Source of the DNA: JAFLUQ01 sp964537995
GTDB lineage: Bacteria; Bacillota; Clostridia; UMGS1883
Reading direction: 5' to 3'
Assembly (NCBI GenBank): GCA_964537995.1
Contig: CAZICW010000066.1
Span: 1 to 5,713 of the forward strand
Length of the DNA: 5,713 nt
In this document: positions 5,675-5,713 of the stretch, piece by piece
Layout: each line of letters starts with the position of its first letter
How positions within the stretch are numbered: position 1 is the stretch's first letter
Notes under the pieces: model-generated
The model's database searches: none
The model's input: the letters and a program-made list of their open reading frames with translations, nothing else
Told to the model about the DNA's origin: nothing
Translations under genes and position numbers: made by a program

Positions 5675-5712
5675 TTTGTTCCCTCCTTGAGCATTTTGCC
5701 AATATAGGCATT
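5653..5712 (-). CDS. Possible 3' end of an upstream gene, perhaps cas3 (partial)
   Basis: A frame open from the window edge ends at TAG (5655-5653), inside the first codons of cas5c. It would encode 19 residues beginning NAYIGKMLKEG and would include the cas5c ribosome binding site. In type I-C operons cas3 normally lies just upstream of cas5c, and a short overlap would fit the tight packing seen between the other genes. The fragment is too short to recognise as Cas3, and another frame is also open here, so this is only a suggestion. Confidence 0.3.
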   Translation of the reverse strand, partial: NAYIGKMLKEGTKWKRKTA

Positions 5713-5713
5713 T

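Overview
The window is almost entirely one minus-strand CRISPR-Cas locus of subtype I-C (Dvulg type). Reading in the direction of transcription, from right to left, the order is cas5c, cas8c, cas7c, cas4, cas1, cas2, an AT-rich leader and the first CRISPR repeat. The repeat ends at the left edge of the window, so the rest of the array lies outside. The expected upstream gene, cas3, is also outside, except perhaps for a few last codons that run into the start of cas5c. All six cas genes look intact, with full family lengths and the catalytic residues I can check, so both the interference and the adaptation modules appear functional.

Layout: 1-33 is one CRISPR repeat with an 8-bp stem and the 11-base tail expected of a type I-C 5' handle. 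The leader (34-193) has several perfect inverted repeats, a possible array promoter, and a large stem-loop that starts on the last base of the cas2 stop codon. The adaptation genes cas2, cas1 and cas4 occupy 194-2198. The interference genes cas7c, cas8c and cas5c occupy 2182-5674. Genes overlap or lie within 24 bases of each other, which indicates a single operon with translational coupling. The operon promoter is not in the window.

How it works: Cas5c, which replaces Cas6 in this subtype, cuts the repeat hairpin of the array transcript. The crRNA is then bound by Cas5c, several Cas7c, Cas8c and the small subunit Cas11c to form Cascade, which would recruit Cas3. Cas1, Cas2 and Cas4 acquire new spacers and insert them next to the leader. 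Cas11c has no gene of its own here. I find a well-placed internal start inside cas8c (ATG at 3441, behind tandem AAGGA) that would give a 127-residue C-terminal product, matching how this subunit is known to be made in other type I-C systems.

Organism: strong AGGAGG ribosome binding sites, moderate-GC genes beside a very AT-rich leader, and the general look of the proteins suggest a Firmicute, probably of the Clostridia. This is inference, and cas loci move between lineages. I see no sign of a wholly new system. The parts worth a second look are the leader structures and the internal Cas11c start.
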